Position numbers and translations under genes: made by a program
Assembly (NCBI GenBank): GCA_022822545.1
Contig: JAJEBE010000023.1
Coordinates: 1-56,023 of the forward strand
DNA: 56,023 nucleotides
Reading direction: 5' to 3'
Origin: Anaerolineae bacterium
Lineage (GTDB): Bacteria; Chloroflexota; Anaerolineae; Aggregatilineales; Phototrophicaceae
Notes under the pieces: generated by a model
What the model was told of the DNA's origin: nothing
The model's database searches: none
Seen by the model: only the letters and a program-made list of their open reading frames with translations
Part shown: positions 23,942-32,059 of the stretch, in pieces
Layout: each line of letters starts with the position of its first letter
How positions within the stretch are numbered: position 1 is the stretch's first letter

Positions 23942-24853
23942 ATGGCGAATCAATCGATGCGGCGACGTTCTCAGGGCAGTTTCGCGGTATGGGAAGCCCG
24001 CCTGCCGCTCATCTTGACATACGTTTTTCTCATCGCCGGCGCCTTTGTGATGGTCATGCCCTTCGCCTGGATGGTATCCACATCGGTCAAGCCGGACCGC
24101 GAAATCTTCGGCGATACCATTCGCTGGATCCCGACTGAGCTTGATCTGCAAAATTACACTGACGCTTTCGAACAAACCAATATGCCGCGGCTCTTCGTCA
24201 ATACGGTTGCGGTGACGGCGGTGGCGGTGGCCTCGCAAGTGTTGCTCGGTTCGATGGCGGGTTATGCTTTCGCGCGCCTGCAATTCCGCGGCAAGATGCT
24301 GATCTTCTTCGCCTTGCTGACGACCATGATGGTGCCCTTTGAGGTGCTGATTATTCCGGTCTTCCTGCTCATCCGGTTTTTCCCGCTGGCGGGCGGCAAT
24401 GACCTGCTGGGGCAGGGCGGCACCGGCCTCATCAACACGTTGGGCGGCGTCATGTTCCCGAATTTCGTCTCGGTCTTCGGGGTCTTCCTCTTCCGCCAGT
24501 TCTATCTGGGCTTTCCCAAAGAGATTGAAGAGGCGGCGATCGTCGATGGCTGCTCCCGCATCGGTGTCTATTGGCGCATCCTGGTCCCCAATTCCAAGCC
24601 GGTCATGGGCACGATGGCGCTTTTCGCCTTCTTGTGGTCTTGGAACGACTTCCTCTGGCCTCTGGTCGTCGTGAAGGAGGACAGCCTCAAAACGATTCAG
24701 CTTGGGCTCAGCGTCTTTGATCAGGAGCAGGGCACGGCCTGGGCCGAGTTGATGGCGGCATCGGTGATGGCGGTCGTCCCCGTTATCATTCTGTATATTT
24801 TCTTGCAGCGTTTCCTCGTCAGCGGCGGCTTGACCAGCGGCTTGAAGGGCTGA
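23942..24853 (+). CDS. Sugar ABC transporter permease (MalG/UgpE type)
   Basis: A 303-residue permease paired with the preceding MalF-type subunit. It has six hydrophobic segments, the EAA loop EIEEAAIVDGCSRIGVYWRI, and the C-terminal FLQRFLVSGGLTSGLKG ending typical of MalG/UgpE proteins. ATG 23942 is preferred to GTG 23936 because AAGGAG (23929-23934) is 7 bases before it. No ATP-binding subunit follows: the next gene is a sulfatase, so a multitask MsmK/UgpC-type ATPase encoded elsewhere is implied. Confidence 0.92.
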   Translation: MANQSMRRRSQGSFAVWEARLPLILTYVFLIAGAFVMVMPFAWMVSTSVKPDREIFGDTIRWIPTELDLQNYTDAFEQTNMPRLFVNTVAVTAVAVASQVLLGSMAGYAFARLQFRGKMLIFFALLTTMMVPFEVLIIPVFLLIRFFPLAGGNDLLGQGGTGLINTLGGVMFPNFVSVFGVFLFRQFYLGFPKEIEEAAIVDGCSRIGVYWRILVPNSKPVMGTMALFAFLWSWNDFLWPLVVVKEDSLKTIQLGLSVFDQEQGTAWAELMAASVMAVVPVIILYIFLQRFLVSGGLTSGLKG

Positions 24854-24870
24854 TTTGTTGCCGTCGAAAC

Positions 24871-24910
24871 CTTTACCACCGAGATCACCGAGTTTGTCGA
24901 GGGCACAGAG
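24871..24910 (+). repeat. CACCGAG-type dispersed repeat
   Basis: TTTACCACCGAG-ATCACCGAG-TTTGTCGAGGGCACAGAG lies between the permease and the sulfatase. It shares its first 12 bases with the copy near 11782 and its GGGC-CAGAG part (in reverse) with the copy at the window start. A possible degraded REP-like element (TGTAGGGCGGCTG...GGGTTGCCC) follows at about 24970-24994. Confidence 0.55.
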
Positions 24911-25034
24911 CGTTTCTGGTTCAATGCAGATTGTCCGTGTCAGAGGTTTTTCGATTCTGCGCGGCGCGATGTAGGGCGGCTGCGCGGGTTGCCCGATATT
25001 TATCCGTCCTAGAAATTCGGAGGATGCAAATAAT

Positions 25035-26498
25035 ATGAAAGCTATCATGGTTATGTTTGATTCGCTGAACCGGCGGCTCATGGAGCCTTACGGCTGCGAT
25101 TGGGTGCATACGCCCAATTTCGCCCGGCTGGCGCAGCGCGCGGTCACCTTCGACAAGGCCTTCATCGGCAGCATGCCCTGTATGCCGGCGCGGCGCGAAT
25201 TGCATACCGGCCGTTATAACTTCCTGCACCGCAGTTGGGGGCCGCTCGAGCCCTTTGATGACTCGATGCCAGAGATTCTCGACGGGAACGGCATTCATTC
25301 CCACATCGTCACCGACCACCAGCATTACTGGGAAGACGGCGGCGCGACTTATCACACTCGCTTCACCACGCACGAGTTCGTACGCGGGCAAGAGGGCGAT
25401 CCCTGGAAGGGTGTCGTGGACGCCGGCGTCGCGCGTGATGACAATCGGTATGCTCGCACGCGCTTGCAGGATGAAGTCAACCGCAGTTACATCAACGAAG
25501 AAGGGCTGATGCCGCAGGCGAAAACCTTCGCAAAAGGCATCGAATTCATGCGCGCGAACGCGGCGGCCGATGACTGGTATTTGCAGATCGAGACCTTTGA
25601 TCCGCACGAGCCTTTCTTCACACAGCCGGGCTGGAAAGAAATGTATCCGCACGAGTACGATGGTCCGCAATTTGACTGGCCACCCTACGAACGTATCAGC
25701 GAGCCGCCGGAACAAGTGCAGCACATGCGCTATGAATACGCTGCGCTCATGAGCATGTGCGATCATTACCTGGGCAAGGTTATCGATGTCATGGACGAGC
25801 TGAATCTCTGGGACGACACGATGCTAATCGTCAACACCGATCACGGTTTCCTGCTGGGGGAACATGACTGGTGGGCGAAGATGCGCATGCCTTGGTACAA
25901 CGAACTGGCCAACACCCCGCTCTTCATCTGGGATCCGCGCGCGGGAATTGAAGGGGAACGACGCAGCAGCCTGGTGCAAACCATCGATCTGCCCGCGACT
26001 CTACTCGAATACTTTACTGTGGAGCGGCCTCCAGATATGCAGGGTCAACCCTTGCGCGATACCATCGTCAGCGACAGCCCGGTGCGCGCTGCCGCGCTCT
26101 ATGGCATACACGGCGGTCATGTTAATGTCAGTGATGGGCGGCATGTCTACATGCGCGCCGCCGCCAGCGAAGACAATGCGCCACTTTACAATTACACCTT
26201 GATGGCGACGCACATGCGCCACCGCTTCAGTATACAAGAGTTGAGCGATATCGAATTGCAGGCGCCCTTCGACTTCACCAAAGATTGTCAAACTATGAAG
26301 ATAGGGTCGCAGCCGCTGCCAGGTCGCTGGATCGCTGATTTCGAGACCATGCTCTTCGACACTGATGCCGATCCCGGCCAGTTGAATCCAATCGAGGACG
26401 CGGCGGTGGAGGCGCGGATGATCGACATGATGGCCGATTTGATGCGGGCCAACGATGCGCCGAGCGAGCAGTATGAGCGGCTGGGTTTGGCCGTCTGA
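25035..26498 (+). CDS. Sulfatase family protein
   Basis: A 487-residue alkaline-phosphatase-superfamily sulfatase. The first metal ligand lies in MVMFD9-S10. The signature is C49-M-P-A-R53 in SMPCMPARRELHTGRY, with C49 the predicted formylglycine site. NTDHGFLLGEHDWWAK carries the later metal ligands. No signal peptide is seen, so a cytoplasmic role is likely. GGAGG at about 25019 precedes ATG 25035. It lies between a sugar importer and a deoxysugar-oxidation gene set, suggesting desulfation of an imported sulfated sugar. Phosphonate or phosphodiester hydrolysis is the main alternative within the superfamily. Confidence 0.87.
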   Translation: MKAIMVMFDSLNRRLMEPYGCDWVHTPNFARLAQRAVTFDKAFIGSMPCMPARRELHTGRYNFLHRSWGPLEPFDDSMPEILDGNGIHSHIVTDHQHYWEDGGATYHTRFTTHEFVRGQEGDPWKGVVDAGVARDDNRYARTRLQDEVNRSYINEEGLMPQAKTFAKGIEFMRANAAADDWYLQIETFDPHEPFFTQPGWKEMYPHEYDGPQFDWPPYERISEPPEQVQHMRYEYAALMSMCDHYLGKVIDVMDELNLWDDTMLIVNTDHGFLLGEHDWWAKMRMPWYNELANTPLFIWDPRAGIEGERRSSLVQTIDLPATLLEYFTVERPPDMQGQPLRDTIVSDSPVRAAALYGIHGGHVNVSDGRHVYMRAAASEDNAPLYNYTLMATHMRHRFSIQELSDIELQAPFDFTKDCQTMKIGSQPLPGRWIADFETMLFDTDADPGQLNPIEDAAVEARMIDMMADLMRANDAPSEQYERLGLAV

Positions 26499-26502
26499 GC
26501 GA

Positions 26503-27339
26503 TTATATGCCCAGGAGCGCCATGAGATTGCCGCCCATGACCGCGTCCATATCGGCAGGTGGGATGAAATTGCAGTGGCGCCGCAAGATTTCGAGGGCGT
26601 GGCGGTAACTGTAGTAGCGGCGGCAAACGGGATAATCCGAGCCCCATAGCAGCCTGCCCGCGCCGAAACGCTGATACAGCGCTTGCGCGATTGGTTGCAC
26701 ATCGCTCAAGGGGTAATCCCAGGGCGGGTTGGCGCTGCTATTGTAGAAACCGGAGATTTTGACATGGACGTTGTCATGCTTCGCGGTCGCCAGGATCTCG
26801 GATAGCCCCTCCGGCCGGGTAATATGCGGATGCCCCATGTGATGCAGCAGAATGAGCAAGCGGGGAAACCTCGATGCCAACTCGCGAATATGGGGCTGGT
26901 GCTGCGGACGGCAGTGGATGCTGGCGATTAGACCGCCGGCTTGCGCCAGCTCAAACAGGGCCATGCCGTCGGCGGAATAGAGCCAGCGCGCATCATCGGC
27001 CGGGTCAGCGATGTAATGCGTGAAGCCGGCCGGCTGCCAACGCTCAAGGCCTTGACGGAGCCGCTCTGCCGCGCCCGGCGTATGGTAAGTCTTGGTCCAG
27101 AAGCTGTCGACATCAATGACAAATGCGAAGCGCTCGGGCAGGGACGCGACTTTGTCGTGCACATATTGGTTATTGTCCGGATTGCGCTCGATCTCCGCGC
27201 AGACGATCAGCGCTTGATCGACGCCATGGTTGTCCATCTCGAAGCGCAACTGCTCGAAAGAACCGCGCGTCAGTGGATCAGGAACAGGCGGCTGATAGGG
27301 GAAATATTCCCAGGCGTGGCAATGCGAATCCATGATCAT
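26503..27339 (-). CDS. Amidohydrolase-2 family TIM-barrel protein, lactonase-like
   Basis: A 278-residue TIM-barrel hydrolase. The N-terminal metal motif is D-S-H6-C-H8-A-W, with ALIVCAEIERNPDNN, then LLHHMGHPHIT and a C-terminal WGSDYPVCRRYYSY holding the late conserved aspartate. This pattern matches the COG3618-type group that includes L-fuconolactonase and L-rhamnono-lactonase. ATG 27339 overlaps the stop of the Gfo/Idh gene by four bases and starts at the conserved strand; the frame's upstream extension is discounted. Next to a rhamnonate-dehydratase-like enzyme and a sugar dehydrogenase, hydrolysis of an aldonolactone is the likeliest role. Confidence 0.82.
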   Translation of the reverse strand: MIMDSHCHAWEYFPYQPPVPDPLTRGSFEQLRFEMDNHGVDQALIVCAEIERNPDNNQYVHDKVASLPERFAFVIDVDSFWTKTYHTPGAAERLRQGLERWQPAGFTHYIADPADDARWLYSADGMALFELAQAGGLIASIHCRPQHQPHIRELASRFPRLLILLHHMGHPHITRPEGLSEILATAKHDNVHVKISGFYNSSANPPWDYPLSDVQPIAQALYQRFGAGRLLWGSDYPVCRRYYSYRHALEILRRHCNFIPPADMDAVMGGNLMALLGI

Positions 27340-28424
27340 GGCGATAATTCTCGGTACAGGTCTTGTCGCGTGATCGCAGTCCCGCCCCTTTCGGCTGAGC
27401 GATAGGCGGCATCGAGCAATTCTGTCGCGCGCCAGCCGATGATACCGTCGCAATGATTTTCCGCCCGCCCAAGCAGCAGATCGACAAAATTGTGCGTCGG
27501 CGCGAAATAGGGGTAGGCGCTGCCGCTGTCTTCCGCGCGAACATGTCGTTGCGGCTCGGCTTCGGGTCGCCATATCGTGAGGCGGCCCAGTTCATCATCA
27601 AGCGCCAGCCAGCCGCGCTGGCAATAGACGGTCAAGCTGCAACTGCGTCCGCCGCCGGGCAGGTTGCCCGTCCCACCCAGATTAGCCAGCGCGCCGCCGT
27701 CGAACTCCGCCAGGATTGCCGCTATCAGATCCACTTGGAGACCGTGCTTCGCCATCAAGCTCCGGACCCGACTGATACGCAGACCGGTGATGAAACAGAT
27801 CAGCGCCGCGAGATGCGTGATCTGCAGGTGACCATGGCCGCCGCCGGAGCGGACGGGGTCGCTATAGACCGCGCCTGGAGAATGCACTTCTGCTTTGAAA
27901 TCCGCCAGGTTGCCGGAGAGCAGGTTATAAATCGATTGGGAAAACAGGCCGCTGATAAATTGCGCCGCGCCAAGCTCGCCGCCCCGGACGATATCGCGGG
28001 CGCGAATCACATGTTCGCTGTGATTGAGATTGTAACCCATGACGATTTCGCGACGTCGAGCCCTTGCAAGTTCGACTAGGGCGCGCGCGTCAGCGGCGCT
28101 TAGAGTCATCGGCTTTTCGATGAAGACATGGGCGCCATTATCCAGGCAGGCGCGCGCGACGGGATAGTGGGCGGCATGATGGGTCGCTACCATAACGCCA
28201 GCGAGCGTTTCTGAGGCGAGCATGGTATCAAGATCGGTGTAAGTATTTTTGATACCGAAGACTTCGGCGGTCTTTTTCAGCTTGACGGCGTCATGATCAC
28301 AGACAGCGACAATCTGCGCATCAGGGTGCGCCTGCAGGGCGGGCAGGTGACACTGCGTCGCCCACCAGCCGGCCCCAACCAAGGCGATCCTGGCGGTTTT
28401 TAATGGAGGCGTCCTCAATTCCAA
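27336..28424 (-). CDS. Gfo/Idh/MocA-family oxidoreductase
   Basis: About 362 residues. The N-terminal Rossmann domain has ARIALVGAGWWATQCHLPAL (NAD(P)-binding) and the conserved VFIEKPMTLS with the catalytic-region EKP. The C-terminal half is the Gfo/Idh alpha-beta domain. The start is uncertain: the frame offers TTG at 28424, inside the previous gene's last codons, or TTG at 28418, overlapping its TGA; translational coupling to the dehydratase-like gene is likely. The 3' end overlaps the lactonase-like gene by four bases, so the three genes form one minus-strand operon. It probably oxidises a sugar or inositol derivative. Confidence 0.86.
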   Translation of the reverse strand: MELRTPPLKTARIALVGAGWWATQCHLPALQAHPDAQIVAVCDHDAVKLKKTAEVFGIKNTYTDLDTMLASETLAGVMVATHHAAHYPVARACLDNGAHVFIEKPMTLSAADARALVELARARRREIVMGYNLNHSEHVIRARDIVRGGELGAAQFISGLFSQSIYNLLSGNLADFKAEVHSPGAVYSDPVRSGGGHGHLQITHLAALICFITGLRISRVRSLMAKHGLQVDLIAAILAEFDGGALANLGGTGNLPGGGRSCSLTVYCQRGWLALDDELGRLTIWRPEAEPQRHVRAEDSGSAYPYFAPTHNFVDLLLGRAENHCDGIIGWRATELLDAAYRSAERGGTAITRQDLYRELSP

Positions 28425-29581
28425 AACGGTTCGATCCAGCTTTCTTCGATGCCCAGGCCGAAGCCTGGCTCAGCGGAAATCTCGAGCCAGCCATCGACCG
28501 CCGGATTCATGCCCGGCAGCCAGGTGCCCTCGCTCAAGGGCACGCCGGGGTCCTCGCCGATAAAATATTCGATCCAGGGCACAGCCGGCATGGCGAAGGA
28601 GAAGTGTCGCCCGTAGGGAGTGCGGGCGCCGGCATGCAGGATGACCTTCTTGCCCGCGGCATCGGCTGCCTGCGCGATCTTGAGGCAAACGCTCAAGCCG
28701 CCGACCCACTCGATATCCGGCTGCAGGATATCCACCAGGTTGTGCTTGATGGCGTATTGGAAGGGCACATGAGTGTACCAGTGCTCGCCGGTGGTCAGCG
28801 TCTGCCAGGGGAGCCGCGCTCGCAGTTCGGCGTGGGCGTCGAAATCTTCGGGGATCAGGCACTCTTCGATCCACTTCAGCTTGTAGGGCCGCAGCGCCTC
28901 CGCCAGGCGCACGGTGTAATCCACATCGAAGGCCATCCAGCAATCCAGCATCAACTCGCAGTCGGGGCCGACTTGCTCTCGCGCCGCCGCGATCAACTCG
29001 ACATTCTTCCGCAAGCCCGCCAAGCCATCGGCCGGACCGTAGGGGCAAGCGAGCTTGTGGGCGGTGAAGCCCACTTCCTGATACCAGTCAAGATCGTTGC
29101 CGGTGGAATAGCAGAAGAGACGGTCTTTCTGCAGCCCGCCGATGAGGCTGTAGACCGGCTGGCCCAGCGCCTTGCCTTTGGCGTCCCACAGGGCCAGATC
29201 AACCGCGCTGATGGCGTAGGAGGCCAGGCCGGTCGAGCCATAGAACTTGCTGAGGCGGAACATCATATCCGCCAGCCGCTCGATGGCGAAACCATCCTGG
29301 CCTTCGAGTTGGGGGGCGAAATGGTCATCGATGACAGCGGCGACGGGCCGCCCGTGCATGGACGAGCCCAGCCCCCAGGTGCCATCCTCCAGCGTGACTT
29401 TGGCGAAGACCTTGTCCCAGCCGGTATTCGTCCACATACTGCGGTGTCGCTTGACATGGGGATACCGGGACATGGGGTTGGCGACCTCAGCCGTCTTGTT
29501 CCAGCTCTCGCGGCGCGGCGCCACACTGAGCGCGCGCTCGGGCAGATTAACTTTGACCGCTTCAATACGCTTGATTTTCAT
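28415..29581 (-). CDS. Enolase-superfamily sugar-acid dehydratase, L-rhamnonate-dehydratase-like
   Basis: A 388-residue mandelate-racemase-type protein. Wording close to E. coli RhmD is visible: LMLDCWMAFDVDYTVRLAEAL, LKWIEECLIPEDF, TTGEHWYTHVPF and DILQPDIEWVGGL. Predicted metal ligands are D213, E239 and E266, with a D289-H316 catalytic dyad in the same spacing as RhmD. It would dehydrate an acid sugar to a 2-keto-3-deoxy acid. ATG 29581 is preceded by GAAGGA seven bases upstream; the long upstream frame is discounted. It heads an operon with a Gfo/Idh enzyme and a lactonase-like amidohydrolase, divergent from a zinc dehydrogenase. Other deoxy- or pentose acids remain possible substrates. 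Confidence 0.85.
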   Translation of the reverse strand: MKIKRIEAVKVNLPERALSVAPRRESWNKTAEVANPMSRYPHVKRHRSMWTNTGWDKVFAKVTLEDGTWGLGSSMHGRPVAAVIDDHFAPQLEGQDGFAIERLADMMFRLSKFYGSTGLASYAISAVDLALWDAKGKALGQPVYSLIGGLQKDRLFCYSTGNDLDWYQEVGFTAHKLACPYGPADGLAGLRKNVELIAAAREQVGPDCELMLDCWMAFDVDYTVRLAEALRPYKLKWIEECLIPEDFDAHAELRARLPWQTLTTGEHWYTHVPFQYAIKHNLVDILQPDIEWVGGLSVCLKIAQAADAAGKKVILHAGARTPYGRHFSFAMPAVPWIEYFIGEDPGVPLSEGTWLPGMNPAVDGWLEISAEPGFGLGIEESWIEPFWN

Positions 29582-29696
29582 AAGTGATTCCTTCATTGCC
29601 GGAGGTGTAATTTGGTCGGCTGAGTATAATTCAGGCGCTGAACCTCGGTCAAATCTTGATAGACTAGGGCGATAGCCAAGCGGGAGAGGGACGAAG

Positions 29697-30728
29697 ATGA
29701 AAGCTCTGGTCTGGGAAGCGGCGCGCGCGATGAACCTGCGCGAGCAAGAGGAACCGCAAGCGGCTGCCGATGAGATTCTCGTCAAGGTGGGGCACGCCGG
29801 CATCTGCGGCTCGGAACTGAGCGGCTACCTCGGGCATAACGCCCTGCGCGTACCGCCGCTCATCATGGGTCACGAATTCGCCGGCGAGATCGTCGGTATG
29901 GGTTCGCTCGTGCCGACCTTCCGTCCCGATTTGCAGGTCGGCGCGCTGGTGACGGTCAATCCGCTTTGGTATTGCGGCGACTGCCCGCCTTGCGCCGCCG
30001 GCTTGAACCAGCTTTGCGGGAATCGCCGTCTGCTGGGCGCGCATCGGCCGGGCGCCTTCGCTGAGCTTGTCAGCGTGCCGGCCAAGCTGGCTTATGCGCT
30101 GCCCGCCGGTATGGATACTCGCATTGGCGCTCTCACCGAGCCGGTGGGCTGCGCTGTGCGCATCGCCGAGTTGGCGGGCGATGTGGCCGATGCCGATTGC
30201 CTCATCATCGGCGCCGGGCCTATCGGCTTGCTGTCGCTGCAGATGCTGCGCTATAAAGGGGCGGGGCGCGTCTTCATCGCCGAGATTGACCCGGCGCGCC
30301 TGGCGATGGCGGCCGCGCTGGGCGGGATCGCGATTCAACCGCGCGAGGCTGACACTGCCCAAGCGGTCAAGGCTGCTACTGATGGCGCGGGCGTGGCAGT
30401 ATCGGTGGATGCCGTGGGCAGCGCTTTGACCCGGGAGCAATGCGTCGCGGCGACGCGCGCCAGCGGCCTGCTCATCCTCAGCGGCTTGCATGAAGAGACG
30501 AGCGCGATGCCGGCCGCGGAGATGATCCGGCGGGAGATCGTGGCGCGCGGGTCCTTCGCGTATACGCCCGCCAACTTCGCCCGGGCGCTGGACTTGCTGG
30601 GACAGGGCGCTATTCGTCTCGATCCCTGGATACACGAGGCGCCTTTGGGGGAAGGCGGCGATTGGTTCGAGCGTTTGCTCGACGCGCCGGGCGATGTGTC
30701 GAAAATCTTGCTCCTGCCGGCGCTGTGA
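29697..30728 (+). CDS. Zinc-dependent medium-chain alcohol/sugar dehydrogenase
   Basis: A 343-residue MDR enzyme. Catalytic zinc region ICGSELSGYLGHNALRVPPLIMGHEFAGEIVG; structural zinc cysteines in WYCGDCPPCAAGLNQLCGN; NAD-binding ADCLIIGAGPIGLLSLQML. The family includes threonine, sorbitol, galactitol-phosphate and rhamnose/fucose-type dehydrogenases. It is divergent from the rhamnonate-dehydratase-like gene with 115 bases between starts, in which TATAAT at 29625-29630 may serve this gene. Oxidising a sugar to its lactone would fit the neighbouring lactonase- and dehydratase-like enzymes. Confidence 0.87.
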   Translation: MKALVWEAARAMNLREQEEPQAAADEILVKVGHAGICGSELSGYLGHNALRVPPLIMGHEFAGEIVGMGSLVPTFRPDLQVGALVTVNPLWYCGDCPPCAAGLNQLCGNRRLLGAHRPGAFAELVSVPAKLAYALPAGMDTRIGALTEPVGCAVRIAELAGDVADADCLIIGAGPIGLLSLQMLRYKGAGRVFIAEIDPARLAMAAALGGIAIQPREADTAQAVKAATDGAGVAVSVDAVGSALTREQCVAATRASGLLILSGLHEETSAMPAAEMIRREIVARGSFAYTPANFARALDLLGQGAIRLDPWIHEAPLGEGGDWFERLLDAPGDVSKILLLPAL

Positions 30729-30901
30729 TCCGGCGCGCGGTATCGGTCAGTTTGACGCCGGGACAGGTCACGGGTAGAGACATGGCAAACTTCCTGTATA
30801 CTGGCAAGGCTTATAAAAATGTCTCTGCTTTTTGCGGCGGCAACCGATATGATTCAGGATGTTAACCGATAAACCCAAGCGGAAATCGAGAAAGGCCTAT
30901 C

Positions 30902-32059
30902 GTGCGTTTACTTGTCTTATTGATGCTGGCGCTGATTGTCCTCAGCGGCTGCGCCTCACAAGCTACCTTCGGCGATGCCATCACCCAGGGCGAGCCGACC
31001 CCGATTCCTACGCCGATCGTGCCCAGCAAGCCGGTCTACCAGGTCGAGAGCGGCACGGTTTCATACGAGCGCCGCTTCTTTGGGCGGGTCTCGCCGGTGG
31101 TCCAGGAAGAATTCGGCTTTCTCATCGACGGGCGCGTGCTGGAGATTTTGGTTGATGCCGGCGCAGATGTCGCGGCCGGCGATGTCCTGGCGCGGCTTGA
31201 TACGCGCGCTCTGGAAAACCAGTTGCTTTCGGCGGAAGAGGAACTGGCGATCGCGACTTCCATTTTCGAAAGCGCCGATAGCAAAGTGCGCTATGACAGC
31301 CAGCGCGCCGAACTCAACCTGCAAATGGCGCAGTTGCGTCTGGATCACGCCATTGAGAGCGCGACAAGCCCCCCGACAAGCGATGAGGCCTTGACTATCA
31401 GCTTGCTCACGATCCAGCGCGATCTGGCGCAGGTGGCCATAGACGAATTGACCGCCGGCGTTGATCCGCAATTGCGTTTTGATGTCACGCGGGCGCAGAA
31501 ACGCGTCGACGAGATCAAGGACACCATTGCCAAAGCCGAACTGATTGCGCCGCGGACGGGCCGGCTGGTCAGCTTCAGTCCCGACCCAGGCGAGCCTGTG
31601 ATCGCCTATGAGCCGATCGCTGTCGTGGCGGACCTGACAGTTCTGGAAGTCACGGACGAGATGGATGCTGATGACTTGAGCGAGCTGGCGGAGGCGATGC
31701 CGCTGACGATCCAGCGCGCCAGCTTGCCGGGCAATGTATATTCCGGCGTCATCGGCAGCTTGCCTTCGCCTTATGGCTTAGCGACCGACGGCCTGGTGCA
31801 TGTCAGCTTTGACGAACAGCCGCCGCCCGACGAATTCAAGGTGGGCGACCGCATGAGCTTCACGGTGCTCGTCGAAGAACGTCACGATGTGCTTTGGCTG
31901 CCTGTTTCGGCGATACGGCAATTCAGCGGGCGCAATTTCATCGTGGTGCAGAACGAAGGCGTGCAGCAGCGCGTCGATGTTCGCCTGGGCCTGGAAGGCG
32001 GCGGCCGGGTGGAAATCCTTGAGGGCGCGGAAGAGAATCAAACGGTCATCGGTCCATGA
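30902..32059 (+). CDS. HlyD/MacA-type periplasmic adaptor lipoprotein
   Basis: A 385-residue membrane-fusion protein. The N-terminus is a lipoprotein signal ending LSGC (14-17, lipidation at C17), followed by a proline-rich linker (PTPIPTPIVPSKP). The biotinyl-lipoyl half-motifs GRVLEILVDAGADVAAGDVLARLD and LIAPRTGRLVSFSPDPGEPV flank an alpha-helical hairpin (about 105-205). GTG 30902 is preceded by GAGAAAGG. The stop overlaps the permease start by four bases. Adaptors of this type work with MacB/FtsX-like permeases; the ATPase is missing here and may be those at 12067-13763. Confidence 0.87.
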   Translation: MRLLVLLMLALIVLSGCASQATFGDAITQGEPTPIPTPIVPSKPVYQVESGTVSYERRFFGRVSPVVQEEFGFLIDGRVLEILVDAGADVAAGDVLARLDTRALENQLLSAEEELAIATSIFESADSKVRYDSQRAELNLQMAQLRLDHAIESATSPPTSDEALTISLLTIQRDLAQVAIDELTAGVDPQLRFDVTRAQKRVDEIKDTIAKAELIAPRTGRLVSFSPDPGEPVIAYEPIAVVADLTVLEVTDEMDADDLSELAEAMPLTIQRASLPGNVYSGVIGSLPSPYGLATDGLVHVSFDEQPPPDEFKVGDRMSFTVLVEERHDVLWLPVSAIRQFSGRNFIVVQNEGVQQRVDVRLGLEGGGRVEILEGAEENQTVIGP

